DNA from: Micropterus salmoides
Lineage: Eukaryota; Chordata; Actinopteri; Centrarchiformes; Centrarchidae
NCBI RefSeq assembly: GCF_014851395.1
Contig: NW_024040707.1
Span: 19,400,457 to 19,464,456, forward strand
Direction: 5' to 3'
Length of the DNA stretch: 64,000 nucleotides
Below the pieces are notes generated by a model. The model saw nothing but the letters and a program-made list of their open reading frames with translations. It searched no databases and was not told the origin of the DNA. How positions within the stretch are numbered: position 1 is the stretch's first letter; each line of letters opens with the position of its first letter. Positions 34,449 through 48,600 of this stretch are shown here, in pieces. A program made the translations under genes and the position numbers.

Positions 34449-37439
34449 CTTAGCAAGCAGAAAAGAAAAAAAAAAGGTTTTGTCGGACTTTTCCCCCTTA
34501 AATATTCTCTATCTTCTTTAAATAAGTGAACATTTTTCTGATCAGTTTTTATACTCCATCCATATGTCCTGAGTCGTTAAACGCACACCCACCTGTTGCG
34601 ACCGTGCAGCTGCTTTGCACTGAAAGGCTCAGGATTCAGCACCCTGGACAGTAACCTCTCCTCTCTAATTAGTGACGTTGCTCTGACGACACTTAGAGCT
34701 GTCAAGCAATGTGGGATCATTCAGGTGGTGGAGAGAAACAAAATACTTTCTTTACTTTAATTGGGCTGCCCCCCCATGCAGAGCTGCAATTTATTGAGTG
34801 GCCTAATACTCTTTTTGAAGTAGGATTGTTATTTCTCCTTTAAAACGTTGAACAACAGAATAATCAACACTATCAGGAAACTCATCCATTCAAGTTTATT
34901 TGCCTTTAATATAAAACGAGCATTCTGAGGACTGGCCCTTTTCATGAGGACTACTTCAACATATTTACTTTCATCATTTAAATAATCAAAATGAAACACA
35001 AAGCAGTATACATAACTAGGAGGTTTAATTAAGCACGTATTTAGAGTGGAAACAACAACCAAATAGTTTTTTGTTTTAATCGAGTACAAACTTCACTCCA
35101 ATATTTTTAAATGTCATTGTGTGATGTTCAGTGAGCGTCTAAAAACCCATGGATATGGATTCTGCCCGGCAGTTTGCTGAGGTTTATGGTGGATACACAG
35201 GAAGGAAAAATAAAGGTAGTTCAGCTGTGTTACTGTGAGCTGAACAACAGAGAAGGCTGAGTCTGGTCTGGCTTAGAAGCGGTGTAGATGGGAAAAACCT
35301 ATCACCACGTATGTGGGAGCTTCAAATCACACAACATACTTGCTTGATACCAAAACAGAGATCTAATGGTGGTGAGTCAAGTTTTTTTCTGCTCTCTCAG
35401 CCATTGCTGTTCAGGAGACTGTTTTTTTGTTAAATAGCCCCTCTGTGGCCCCTAAATGAGCATATTCAACACCATCATTCAATTTTAGGTAGAAACTGTC
35501 AGTCTTAATCACTGTGTTTTAACAGTTTCCTTTAAAACAACACATCTGGCTTCACTCCTCGCGCATGTTTTCTTTCTGCCGTTTGGGATAACAACTATGG
35601 CTCGAGGCTGACAGCCGGACAGAGGATGCCACCATCTGTATCCTTCACCCTCCAGTCAGTGTTTATAACAAGGAGCTTGAGGGCCTCCTACATGACACTG
35701 CGCCATGTGTAGAAAAAAGTATTTGGGGATGAGTGGTTGTCCCCCAGGAGATCACTGACGGCTCCCTGCAGCTCAGGAGGGACAATCTGCTGCCAGTGGG
35801 GGGTAGCAGAGAGGGAAACTAGAGAGAGAGAGAGAAAGAGATGGAAAGGAGACTACAGTTTAGATAAAAAGACTGTGGAGGAAAATTGTGGGGGAGCTGT
35901 TTTTGAACGCTGCTCTAATGAGGCGTAATCCCTCATACATGTGACAACTCTGAAGTGTTGGACTTGTCAAGATTTCATCAAGCCTTTTATTTCTTCAGTG
36001 ATGTCTTGAAGAGGAGGCGTGGTGCAAACATCCTGGCAGAAGATGGAAAAAATGTTTGAAGATGGTCAGTGCATCAAGACTTCATGCACACACAGACAAA
36101 CCTTCCACTTTTAACCTCTTCATTTGTCTTTTTTTTTAGTTTTCTTCCAGGCTTGTTTTAAAGTCAAAATAATGAAAGCCTGTAGTGATGTGAGGGAATT
36201 AGGGAAATCCAAAAATGATTCATGCTGCATTCAGAACTCCTTGTTATAAATGAAAAGATAAATCCTTGACCGTCTGCTTTTGAACCAGAGCAGTGCTGCC
36301 GTTTTACAGCTCACAGATGAAGATGAAATGTCAGGATAAGATGCAGATGTTAACACATGGCGGGTAATAAAACATTTCTAAACCTCTTTTGATTTTGTTA
36401 CCATTTTTTTCCATCACAGACTGGATCTGACATTAGCAAAAGGATGAAGGTGTTTAACCGTGTTACCATTTTATCACCTTGTTACAAACAAAAAACACCC
36501 GGTTGAATTTAAATAACATTTCTCTTTAACTTTTACTGAGGAGAATAAAACATTGTTTACATTGGCTTTTAATTTCCTAACCTTTTAGATGTTTTTCTGT
36601 ACTGCAGAGAGGAGAGAACTTGTATGTTGTGCCACAAAGCAATCCAGCAATGTTAGACAAAATTGAAGTTGATGGTACAGCATGTAAGACTGGAAATTGT
36701 CTGCCTTCCCCAATCAGCAGTGAAATTTGCTACATTTGGTAATGTTAATACTGATATGTCACTTAATTTATAGCGCTGAAGTATTTAACTTTGAAAACCA
36801 TCCATCTGAATTGATGTAGTCTGAATTTCCCTCTTTAAAATGATCAATTTCAAGTTGTGTGATTTCAGTAGCTTTTATTAAATTCCTTATTGTATTGTTG
36901 TTATGTTCAGATCTGAATTTTATATCTTAAATTTTAGTTTCTAAATTTGACCATTTTGAGCAGCCTGAAGACTTGAATTCCAAACATTTAACATTCAAAT
37001 CAATTTCACTTATTCAAATAAGTTTCACTCTGTTATCGATCACTCAAGCTCTTTGAGGAAATCAGTTGCCTTAAATCCTTTTAGTAAAGTCAGCTTGTGC
37101 AGGTTAACAGTGTAATGGCTGCTAGGTCCAAAAACTGTGTCATGGTAAATGAGAAAATACCCCATTCATCTCACAGAAACACAAAGTCAATAAAACAGTT
37201 TCCACAAGAAGCTTATAATAACTCTGTCATCAGCTATTTTCAGCTTACTTCATGGTAATTTTGACAATTTAACAATGACAATTTTCTTTTTTGTCTTCCT
37301 ATTTACAGTAATGCGCACTATGCTTGGCCATGGTGGTAGCTACTCATCAACCTTCATCATCCATCAATTATCAGCCATGGTGGCTGGTTTATCCTGCAAG
37401 GGGCCCCTGGGACAGAAATGTGATGAGGGCTATTGATCA

Positions 37440-37800
37440 CTTTTCTTGTAGTGCAGGATTTATTCAGGTACTGCACAAATTGGAGGTACTTACTTAAGTA
37501 TTTCAATTTCATGCCACTTGATAATTCTACAAAAATCTATAGCAAAATCTTTAGTTGGCAGCTTTAATTAGTTACTTTACAAACATAGGTTTTACACACT
37601 AATACTGATGACTCTATAAAATACGACGCCTTTTTAAAGATTAAACTACATCAGTAAAATGCTGCTTTCTTATTAATGCATCAGTAATAGCAGTAATCTA
37701 ATGTTATAACATATAATAGTATAACAGTCATAGGGGCCATTTTTCTGTGGAATTAGTACTTTTTCTTTTGATAATTTAAGTACAATTTGACAACTGACAC
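37440..37800 (+). repeat. Probable decayed GTGGTGGAA-family repeat
   Basis: Stretches such as 'ggtactgcacaaattggagg tacttacttaagtattt' and 'ataggggccatttttctg' match the order of motifs in the better copies (1306-1650, 32219-32776). Ends are not recognisable. It contains no coding sequence. Confidence 0.4.
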
Positions 37801-38404
37801 ACAGTGAAACTGGGGCTCAAAGACAGTTGCTTTGCGTGGTTGGCAAGCCATCCTAGTCGTCACCCCATCGAGGCAGAAAACTGACAGAAAATCAACCTAA
37901 AGCTCTGTCTTCTGAAAGTCTTTTACCAGACATGTAAAGGTTATGTGACATACACTGTGTTCATTTGGGGCATTTGGTGCCTTTATTAAACAGTAAGTAG
38001 GTGAGATGTGACAGGAAATTAAGGGAAAAAGAGAGGAGATGTTTAGCAGCTGGACTTGAATGGGATGTTGCAGTTACATGCTTCAGTCATTGCCTTAGAC
38101 CCCTAAGCCACAAGTGCACCTAAAAAGTGTCTTTAATTCATGGTTATTACCTGTCTTGAAAGTGAGTGAACAATGAATGAAACACCTTTAATTGCTGAAA
38201 CATGTACAACATCAGGATTGACTACCTGAATGTACTGTATGAGAGCCAGAGCTCTTCTGCCTTGCCATTATTACACCTCGAGGAGCCAAGTCTGTTTGTT
38301 CAATAATTCCTGAGCCTTCACTGCAGTTCAGAGAGTCAGTTAAAGCCACCTGCCAGTTTCCTGTGCAGCAAATTCACACGTTGAGAGGCAAGCAAGAGAA
38401 AAGT

Positions 38405-38480
38405 AAGTAAGTAGGTAAAGTTTATTTAATACAGCACTTTTCACAGAGCAAGGTCACAAAGTGCTTCACAAAAGTAAAAT
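38405..38480 (+). repeat. Short teleost repeat fragment
   Basis: The sequence 'aaagtttatttaatacagca' followed by 'cttttcacagagcaaggtca caaagtgcttcacaaaa' resembles a common teleost repeat end ('tttatttatatagcgctttt' type). It was identified from memory and has no coding content. Confidence 0.4.
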
Positions 38481-39479
38481 AAGAGGGGTAGAACTGAGTG
38501 AACATTTATCACCCGGCTTTCTGCAAACAACATATCGGAGAACACAAATAAAGTGAGGGATACGTGGGTTGCTGTGTCTCGCAGTGAAAGACACTGAATA
38601 GATGGGCACATGACGGGAAGTATTGTTATATAACTAAATCTTAAAAATAGCTTGTAACTGTGATTTTATTTTTAAAGGACACAACTTAACATGCGAGTAC
38701 ATGTTTCATTACATCAAGATTTCTGAGATGGATCAGCTAATATTTGTTTTTTATGTTATGCTATGTAATGTTCTTAAACCTTAACACATTTCTAATGAGG
38801 AGACCTTACATTTGTTTATGAAAGCAGCTAATCAATATGTTTATACAGTATTAACGGTGGATTACATGACTATTTGTATGTGAAATCCAGCTGCAAAATG
38901 CCAAACACTCTCTGGTTTCTGCTTCTCCACTGCCACTGTGAGGATTTGCTGTTGTTTGTTTTGTATCATTGTAACCTGAATATCTTTAAGTTTTGGACTG
39001 CTGGTTGGACAAATAAAAAATTTAATAACATTACCTAGTAGGACTAGTGATGGACATTTGATTACTGATGGACTGTAAATTAACATTGCATACTATGTTT
39101 TACCACCTTGTTTTAGCGTTCTTGTCAGGGCAATGGCTGTTCATGAAAACAGAACTGACATGGTCTGCATTGTATTTTTCTTTTATTTGTTTCACTTGTA
39201 TACTGTATTGATATAGTTTAATACATGTCCCTAGCTACACATGGACTGTGGATTCATTTGGGGATGGGGGACACTTGGTGTGCAGGTGGGGGGAGGGTTT
39301 GGGCTGGTTGTTGGGGTTTGGTTGTGTCTATAACTTTTTTTCCCTCTCTCCCTCACCATTCCACCTTTTCATTTCCCTTCCTTCCCTTCTGGTGGGGCTC
39401 AGGTGCGAGCTTTTCCTTTCTTTTATTTCGTATTCAAGTGACAACTTAGATGAACACCCCTAATTCACAAAATTCGGAC

Positions 39480-41110
39480 ACCAGATCTTGTATCAGGTTC
39501 TTGAAGTGGAATGTTAAAAGGTGTGAACTTTCTGGTTAAATGGTCAAAAACATATTCTCCTCTTAAACGTTTAAACACTGATATGGCATTCCTACAGGAA
39601 ACCTATTTAGGTGATAGAGATCAAATCAGACTATGGTGTCCATGGGTGGATGAGGTTTTTCACTTTCAATTCTAGAGGTGGAGGGGTAGCAATTTTGGTT
39701 GATAGAAGAGTCCAATTTTCTGCCTCTAAGATTATAGCTGATAAAAATGGCAGATACTTGATTATTGCAGGCATTCTATTCCACAACCCTGTGTTGTTGA
39801 TCAATATATATGTTCCCAATTTCGATGACCTGAGTTTCTCATAGACCTCTGTCTTTGTTTGATGTTTATGTCACAATTTTGGCTAAAGCTTTGGAGATTC
39901 TTCTGGTTATCATATCGGAGGAACAAAATGTTTTCATCAAACCATTTTTTTACATTCACACACTCTTGAATGTGATTTTCTGCTAACCCCTGAAGTTGTG
40001 ATTTCACTTGATGCAGAGGAAGCATTTGATTGGGTTGAATGGAATTGCATTTGCAGTACCTTAAAAGTGGCCATTGAACTTCTGTTGCATTAAGATCTTC
40101 CTCCCATTTCCACAGTGTCTCCTGTGCTAGTGTCGAAATGAAATGGTTGTTTTATGCAGATGAACCACTTCTATATGTATCTGATTATCATTTCAGGGCT
40201 CCTTCTCAGGTTATCAAGTAAATCTTCTTATGGATGAATTGTCTCAATCTGGCTTAGGGAATGTGACAAGGCAGAAGCAAGAGATTTACTTAAAAGTATG
40301 ATTTATAAAAACTAAAGTTAACAAATGAACAATAAGGTGTTATCACAATGAAAGCAGTGCACGGTTGAGGCATATGTGCTATGGAGGTGTTGCAGTGCCA
40401 AAGCAAAAGAAGGCGACACAGAGTAGACTAAGCTGTAGGGAGAGGCAGAGGCAAGTACATTTTAATTCACTTGCCATACCTAATTTCTGCTCTACTATTG
40501 GTCAGCACAGCCAAAAAGAGGAGTGCCATTTTACTTTGCGTATATGACTGTGTGCTCCCGCATTTAGATAGATAGCACCTTCCTCCCAATCACCAGGGTC
40601 GTTATGATAGGTTGGAGGTTCAATCATGTTCCTTACCTCCCCAAAACAGTCCCTCCGGCTTTTACAGGTAGCCATGTGGTGCTGTCTACCCTTGGGATTT
40701 AGTTTCAGTTCAGATGTCATTTTAAGTTTGTCAACCTTCACCATGATGCCTGGTATCATGAGTCATGTTTTTCTTTTGTAAATTCAGAAGTAATTATTTA
40801 ACTATCTTGACAAAGGTTCTGGCAATCGACATTACGATTTACCCCTTTATGCAGTTACTGATTCTTCTCAATTTAATTCTTCTCAGTCAGACATATTGGC
40901 CTTTATCTCTCTTCTTTCACCATATTTTACTTCTATGGAAATCTCCTAAGGCTCCATCTATTTCTCTGTGGCTTAGGGATTTTATGTCTTTTCTCAAAGA
41001 CAAGATTCTCAGTGTAAGGCAGCTCTGCTAATTTTTCCATAAATGTAATTCTCCTTTCCCCTCTGCTTTTTCTGTATTCCCAATTAAAAGACTGATAAAA
41101 ACCAAAACTA
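39480..41110 (+). mobile_element. Degenerate L1/Tx1-type LINE remnant
   Basis: Reading frames in order resemble a LINE ORF2. An endonuclease start contains FLKWNVK and DMAFLQETYLGD (about 39500-39620), then RGGGVAILVDRRVQFSASKI and LLINIYVPNFDD (about 39680-39830). Reverse-transcriptase fragments follow, with an IISEEQ-like piece near 39915, ISLDAEEAFDWVEW near 40000 and a YADEPLLYVSD-like piece near 40155. A C-terminal type stretch PLSLFHHILLLWKSP lies near 40900. Stops, frameshifts and a large internal deletion between the endonuclease and RT parts show it is dead. Confidence 0.75.
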
Positions 41111-42878
41111 AACATATGATATACAAAGCATTAATTGGAACAATTGACAAGTAACCATGAAAGCAGAACTCGAGGTCCAGGGGAGGTTTAATGGGATAAT
41201 TCATTTTCATTGTTAATTTGATTGTAAAAATCAAGTCAAGTCTATCCCAATCAGAGCTAAATAAACACCTTTCAGTGTTGTTCTTGGTCACTGCCGAACC
41301 TTGTCAACTCTAATGAACAGAAAAACAAATCAAATCAAATACAACACTAAATACCCTCTACAACTCAACTCACTGCTGGATGTGACCTGCTAAAGAGGTT
41401 TTTCAGTGGAGTGCATATGTTGTAACACAACATATACATAACACAACGTGACGTAGACAGGCAGTTGAATTGCAGCACTCTTTAAAAGGACATCTTTGAG
41501 TTTTCACCAAGCTGAGACAAACCACTGCAGATTGTCATCGCTATCTGCATCAATGTATGTCTGGATTCGGTCACAAGCCATTAAACCTCCCCTGGTCCTT
41601 TGTAAATGGGCAAGTTCTACTTCCTTGGTTCATCATATTTCTCTCTATAATCTAATACAAGGTGTGTGAGCTGCTGTAAAATGGCCTGTGGCACTTCTAA
41701 TAACCTTGGCAGCTTTATTACATTTATAGCCAACTTTCATCAAATGAGCGACATGCTTATGCCTTAATGTGATTAAAGTCTGCTGCTGAGACGGAAAGCA
41801 GAGTACATCATAATGTTTTCTGGAAATGTGACAGACAGATAGTCAATCATCATCATGTTATTTTTGCTGTATTACTGTTTAATGTTATGTGACTTGTCTT
41901 CCTTCCCACCAAAGCACCCGCCTGCCTTTGTAAAAGATGCTGTTTTCAGCCTTTGGATTCATAACAGACAAGCAGTTCTCACCATACTCCAGTAGATTTG
42001 CGCCAGTGCCAATTAGAGATGAAGAGGCATTTCATCTGGATGTTAACCATCGTTTAGTCAGGCACTGATTTCTTTTATGACTGGCCCAGTGGAAGGTGCT
42101 GCCCATTGATTGTGGTTTGAGGTGAATAATAGGATTTAGTTAGTCTCTACTTAATATTCAGTTTAATAAACCACTCCAATCAGTATGCAGGAGGGTTGAT
42201 GCAGGAGGGAAAACTGTCTCCAAGCGTATCTCTAGTATCCCTTAATTTCTATAGTTTTAATCTCATTGGCCTTGTGCGTATTGAAATATCCTTCCAAACA
42301 CTCCCTTGTGTTTATCAGTAACCTTGACCCTTGTGGCTTTCTTTCCCTGCAGCAGGAATGTTTGAAGATAATGAGCTCTGTGAGTTTAGTGCAATGTTGC
42401 AGCAGCTCTGCCCTGGACAAGGGACGAGCATCCACATTTTTGTGCTCCTCCCAGAGCAACAGCTTGTGTTCACGAAAACAACCCAAACCTCATCCTCCCC
42501 TCCCTGATGCCTGACCCCACACTAATGTCGTCTCTCCTTCATTACGGCACAGCAGCTTCATAGATGCTTGTTCAGCCGACTCTGAGGCCAATTTTCTTTC
42601 ATCCAGTCTCTGTTAGAATCAGCGCGGTTTGGCAGGCGAAAGCAGGAGCCGATCCAGACCTCAGCCGCATGTTGTTATTTCAGACAGAGAAAAGAGCACA
42701 ATGGGCTTTCACACCAATGTATTTGGGATAACTGAAGCATCTGCAATGGTTACAACTCTTGGAATGCATGTTTGATGTCACACTAATGAGATGTTTTTTT
42801 TTCTCCCACTACAGATGCTTTGCTTTTGTGCAAAAAAGAGTAAATGAAACCACAGGAAATGCCTCAAAGTGTTTTTTC

Positions 42879-42910
<32 letters not shown>

Positions 42911-42913
42911 CGT
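42879..42913. repeat. (TG)n microsatellite
   Basis: A run of about 12 TG units is followed by 'cgcgcgtgcg'. It is a simple dinucleotide repeat with no gene context. Confidence 0.9.
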
Positions 42914-44500
42914 AGTTTTGTTCAAGCTCCAATTTATTGATGAAAAAATATTTTATTAGCCAAGATTGTCCAAGAGGGGGCAGTATGCCATTAAGCGTAT
43001 TGAGCCAGGTCACTTATTAAAATGTATGCACAGAGGATGGATTAAGAGTGTACTCCTCCCATACTTCCACTCAAACAAACAATGAAAGGCACCTTCCTGT
43101 TCAGGCATGTATTTACATACAGTGTTTACAAAGAGTCTCTTGAAATAGGCAGGAAATTTTATTTAAGAAATCATTATTAGACATACTTTTTGAAAGTCCT
43201 GCAATGTTTTCTTTCTTGCAGGGTATGCCTGCGTTATCTTTTGATGTTGAAAAGGACCCTGGGTGTATTTTACATAAATCCTTTGCGGTGTAATGTTCTT
43301 TGAAGAGGCTTCTGAATCCTCCAGTGTGACTGTATTAATACACAACATCTTCAATCAAATTTAGTTTCATATTCAAACGCCTACTTAAAAAGGCAATCCC
43401 TCAGCGCCTCACTGTCTGTCCTTCTTCCTCATTTTGAGTTGTGAATAATGTGTTTATTTCCTGGATGTCTTGTATGCACCTCTTTATTTATGGGATTGAA
43501 GCCCAATGTGTGTGTGCGTCTGTGAGAACATGGCATCAAATGTGAGATAGGGGTCATCATTCAGTCTTCCTGACAATGAAAACGCCGCTGCTGCCTCTCC
43601 CAACACAGCTGCTATTGGTGCAACGGCACCGGCTTCATCACCAACCTCACACACGCTGCATGAGATATCAGGTAAGGGGGCAGTTATGCAAGGGCAAGCG
43701 TGACATGGAGGCATAGGGGGGAATATCATCATTATTCTTTCCTTTCTAACCTCTCCTGAATGACCGGAAGCTCTGAACTTTGATTGCGTGTGCATACTCT
43801 TGCTTGTATAAAGAGGGCCTCCAATGATTAAAGAAAACACACCTATAATTTCAATCATGATGTGAGGTGCCCTTTTGAAATGTCACCATCAGTATGTCTG
43901 TCAAGTGCCCTGAACAGAGGCGAGGGCAGCCGCCACACAACAATGTATGTTCTCACTCTATTCCTGCAAGTGCTCATTTAGTTTTAGAACGATTTGTCAT
44001 GCTAAATGTGTTCACTTTTAGATTGTGTCTGTGAAAGTGTGTGTTTTGGGTCAGCATACATGTGCAGGTGACACACCAGCAGTGACTTAACCTTGTAGCA
44101 GAAGTAATAGGAAGGAGGACCCTCTCTGCCACCCCACCATCCCGACCGTAAAATTTGGTGAGGCGATGCTGCAAGAGCTGTGGGGAAATTCTTGCTGTTA
44201 ATTGGACTGTGAAGGATTTCTACTGCAGATTCAGCCCACTCTGCAAGTTCACACCCACCATGGATTGTGAAAGGGAATTAGTTTACAGCATGTCCTCTAT
44301 TTCTCTCTCTCTCTGTGTCTCTGCCCCAATACCATCCTATAATTGTATTCAGCATGCACTGCAAAATATTCATAGTGTACATGATTTACTGTCACCATGC
44401 AAGAAATCTGTGTAGTTTACTGTTTTGTAAGCTACTAATGGTAAATGATGCAAGGCATGCACTGGCAGTCGTCTCACAAGCCACTTTAGAAAGATACTGT

Positions 44501-45645
44501 TAAAGGAATAGTTTGACATTTTAGGAAATAAATATGAATCTAGAGCTAGGTATTTTTATTTTTTTATTTTTTTTTGTTAGCTCAGCATGTAGACTGGAAA
44601 ACAGCTAGCCTGGCTCTGTCCAAAGTGAAAAAATAGCTTGCTATTTAAAGGGGCTTTATATCGGGGTTTTTTTGGATGAAAACACTTATCAGCTTTTTTA
44701 TTGCCTATTTGGGAATGGGTTGTAACCTGACATAAAAATGAATCACACATAAAACAAGTGGCTTTCTGGTAACATAGTAATGTGGCTTGCTTGCATTAAT
44801 AACTGTAATATTAATAATAATAATAATAATATAACTGTTTTGGAACTAGTAATCCCTTACATTACTAATTACTATGAAAAGTAATAATATTACAGTAATG
44901 CATTACTAGTCATAGAGGCACAAGCAGATAAGAGCACTAAGTTACTGCCCAACACTGCCGCTAGAGGCCACTAAAGACTACACCTGGTCCCTTTAACTCA
45001 TATTATCTAAAGAAAAAATTGGTTTTAGTTTTATGGGAGTTTAGGTACTGTGTTTGTTCTTGGCTGGGCACAGTGACTTCAGGATGTGTTCCAGTAAAGT
45101 TAAGAGGTACTGTTTGGCAGATTTTGTTACCTTTGAACAAGGCCATGCTAGCTGTTTTCCCCTGCCAGAGTTGCCAGATTGGTCAACTTTCTATGTGACT
45201 AGGCCATTTGGGCCATTTCCACCATTGAATATTTTGGCCACATTCCAATGAACTGACCCCTCCTCACCTTAATAAGTATTAATGAGATTCACAGCTCACT
45301 AGTTTGACTATTATACTGATAATATAATCGCTTTCAGCAACAGAAAATAAAAGCTCTGAGTATATGTTTGAATAAAAACCACATCCAAAATCCAAATAGA
45401 AAATGTAATAAAATTGGGCTACATTTATGAAACTGGGCACGCCGGATGCTTTGAATGGGTGCTACTTGATGTCAATTAATTCTGGCAACACTGCTTCCTG
45501 TTTCCAGTCTTTATGCAACGATAACCAGCTGCTGGTTCCAGCTTTATATTTACTTTGCAAACATGAGAAGGGTATTGATCTTATCATCTAACTTATGCCA
45601 AGAAAGTGAATAAGTGTATTTAAAAAATGTCAGACCAATCCTTTA
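44501..45645. repeat. Inverted pair of percomorph repeat arms
   Basis: The left arm starts 'aaaggaatagtttgacattt' and includes 'agcctggctctgtccaaag'. The right arm ends 'atgtcagaccaatccttt' and, reversed, reads 'ggtctgacatttt ... agttagatgataagatc ... aaagactggaaacagg'. The two arms belong to the repeat family also seen around the Tc1 insertion and at 58871-59165. About 0.85 kb of other repeat DNA, including an 'ataataataata' run at 44812-44832, lies between the arms. Confidence 0.6.
44912..44937 (+). repeat. 26-bp exact duplicate of 46265-46290
   Basis: The 26 bases beginning 'atagaggcacaagcagataa' and ending 'gagcac' occur identically at 44912-44937 and 46265-46290. At this first site they interrupt a common repeat between 'taatgcattactagt' and 'taagttactgcccaacactg'. 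Confidence 0.8.
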
Positions 45646-48600
45646 AAAAAAGCTAAATGTTTTTCTTGTATTTAGCACTTCCTTTTTTAATTCTTTGTTT
45701 TCTCTGCAATTTGTTTTAATTTGCTACACCTGGAACTCACTCCTCCATGTCCTTTGTGCACTGCACAGTGGGACAGTAATGCCCATCAACAGCACTCTCA
45801 AAAATGAAGTGAATTTAGTTAGCATACTGATATAAGTATGTAGTGTACACTTAGTGTTCCAGTCTGAACGCACACATACTCCAAACCCTCTTGGCATTAG
45901 TAGCGCAGTCTCGATGCTTTGCTCTGTCTTCTTCACACAGCACTTTCAAAATTCAAGGAGGCTTTTCAGATGAACAGTATCCAAACAAACACTATTTGCA
46001 TTAAACACTGATGAAACAGTGACTGGTAATGATGTCAATTCCTGTAAGCTGACTGTAAACTGTGATGAGAGTGACTGGATCGAGCTTCAAAGGTAGTTGC
46101 TGGGGATGCAAAGAAATTTCTACTTTATTGTCTCAACATTTCAGATTGAGTAACCTTTGGTGCTGCTGCTATCTTTTCTGCATAGCGTATTTCATCTCTA
46201 CTAGAGATTTTCTCACCCTGGAATTACAGTTTGTATTTGCTTTGTGAGTTGATTTATCACAGCAATAGAGGCACAAGCAGATAAGAGCACAGAAAAACCA
46301 GCTTCATTTTAAATCACTTCACACTGCTGGGCGTTCAGCCATTAACTGCTTCTCTTTCCCCCACAAAGAGAGGAAGAGGTGCTCCATCACATAAAGCAGT
46401 GGCTGTGGCTAAATACTGGACAGCATGAATGGGGATCTAAGAACTTTATTTGGCTCTTGCTGACCCAGTACAAGCCTTTAATGTGTTTTTTCAATCACAG
46501 ACAGACAATCTTTCAGACATTTCAGTTGCAGACATTTGTCTAAATGTGTGCAACACACTGTGATTCATTTTCACAGAAGGTGTACATGAAGGCTGTATAA
46601 GATCTGCCTATTAAGGCAACAATCAATTGTTGAAAAGTGTGAAGCACAAACATTAGACATTGTGTGATTGCAGAAAAGTGTTCACAATAAGTAAGTAATG
46701 AGTCCCTTCATTTCATCACCTCTTAAGTGATTTGATTGTGGAAAACAATGGAGGAGGCATGGGCGAGCTGTCATTTCTATGAAAACTGTCAAGTGACAGC
46801 TGCTGCTGGCGGGGTGGTAGAGAATAGCCCATGGGGTTAAAGACTGCTGGTGTTAACAACACCACAGCAGGCCCGTGCTGCTACCCACACTCGCCGCTGA
46901 TGAGTTTTTTTCCCTGACAGCGATGACTTCCTGTGAGCATGCGAAGCCCATCAACTCTTAAAATCACGCTGCTCATGTAATGAGGAAAACCATAATGGCA
47001 AATTCTGCTTGGAGCATCCTCTGTCTGTGATGGCATCACCGGAGGGCATGAGAGCAGGGGGTGCTTCAGCTGGCGAGCATGGCCTTCCTCATTATCTAGA
47101 TGTTAGAGCCACGAGGGTTGAATAACGCAGAGGGTGTGGACTGCGGAGTCACATTAATCATGCTGTCACACTTGTACAGGTCCACTCCAGAGACAGGAGT
47201 TCACACCCTCACATACTGATGCTCTGAGGATGACAACAGCTAGTGTCCTCGCTCACTACAGTGGGATTTAAGCACACACCACAGCGCTACGGCACTCTAT
47301 ATTTTTCTTCTTTGCTGGCAGATCACTTTTGACAATATCTGTGTGCTTTAATGTTAGTCCTCCTTTGCAGGTCCAGCTCAGCTGTGCTCCCCTGCACCTG
47401 CATCTGATCTCTGCGTGGGAGGAATCCTATTTCTCCTCAGTGAGCCATTGGTGGTGCACACTGGTGCCTACTGCGAGTCTTATGTTCACATCTCACTGGC
47501 TGTGTATTCATTTCCACCCATACTTCACAGGGGATAAATGCAATAATTTGCATGGATATAGCTCTGAGAAAACACGGTGATGAAAGTCCCTCCCGCCCAC
47601 GGTAGAAAGCAAACTTTAATCAGGGGTGGGAAGGCAATGTCTCCGTGTCTCCTGGCATCAAAGGTGCAGAAGGCTACAGGGGCGCATCATTTACGATAAG
47701 CCCCACTGCTTGTTGAACAAATAGATGGAGGTCAAAATCCTTTGGGAGGGGCTCACTTCTTTTCTCCCTAGAAACTGCTCACCAGTCTCAGCTATTTTGA
47801 TGATGCCACTCACTAAAGCAGTTTTTTATTAAGCATCTAAATCATTCTTATTTCATTAAAGATGAGCAGTGGAGCCGCTGAGTTTCAGTCAACACAAACT
47901 TAATTGCTTGAGTTTGCATTTTGAGGTAGAATGATTAGTGGGAGTGTTGCTGTTGCACGTAGAAGCTGAAATGGAAAATTTAGATGATGCTGTGGCCTGG
48001 GATTCAGTGGATGAACAGATGATACATTTCTCTCAGACTCCCTGCCTCTGACTTTATTCAATTCATTTTCTTTTATTGATTGACATTGGGCACTGTGACG
48101 TTTGCGGTTCGGCTCCTAAAAATAAATTGTAACTCTATGGAAGCAGCCAAATAGAGTATGTTTCATTGTAATTCTTTACCTCTTTGTGTGAACCATTTTT
48201 AAAGTTACAAATTTTTAAACAGAGGAGATTTTAACCAGTGCTCATTGTTTCCATTTGGCATGTTTGATGGCTGTTTTGGTGTCAAGGTTTGGCATGTAGG
48301 AAGCATTATTGTTCGGACACCACATTGTAATGTAGATGTTTCCAAAAGTACAGCAATACAAACATGGGTGTGTGTGTACAATTGTCTACCATTGTGAGGA
48401 CCAATCTGAGTTTTAAACCTTGACGGAAACATTTGGAGATGTCTTTACTTCTTCAAAAGGCCTTTTAATGTGTAAGGATTCGTTTTAGGGTTAAGATTAG
48501 AATTTAGGTTCAACTTGAAATAACAACAAATAGAATACACAAGCTTTGAACATAACATTGACAGGTTAAGCTGACGTGGCGGACTTGTTTACAAACTTTT

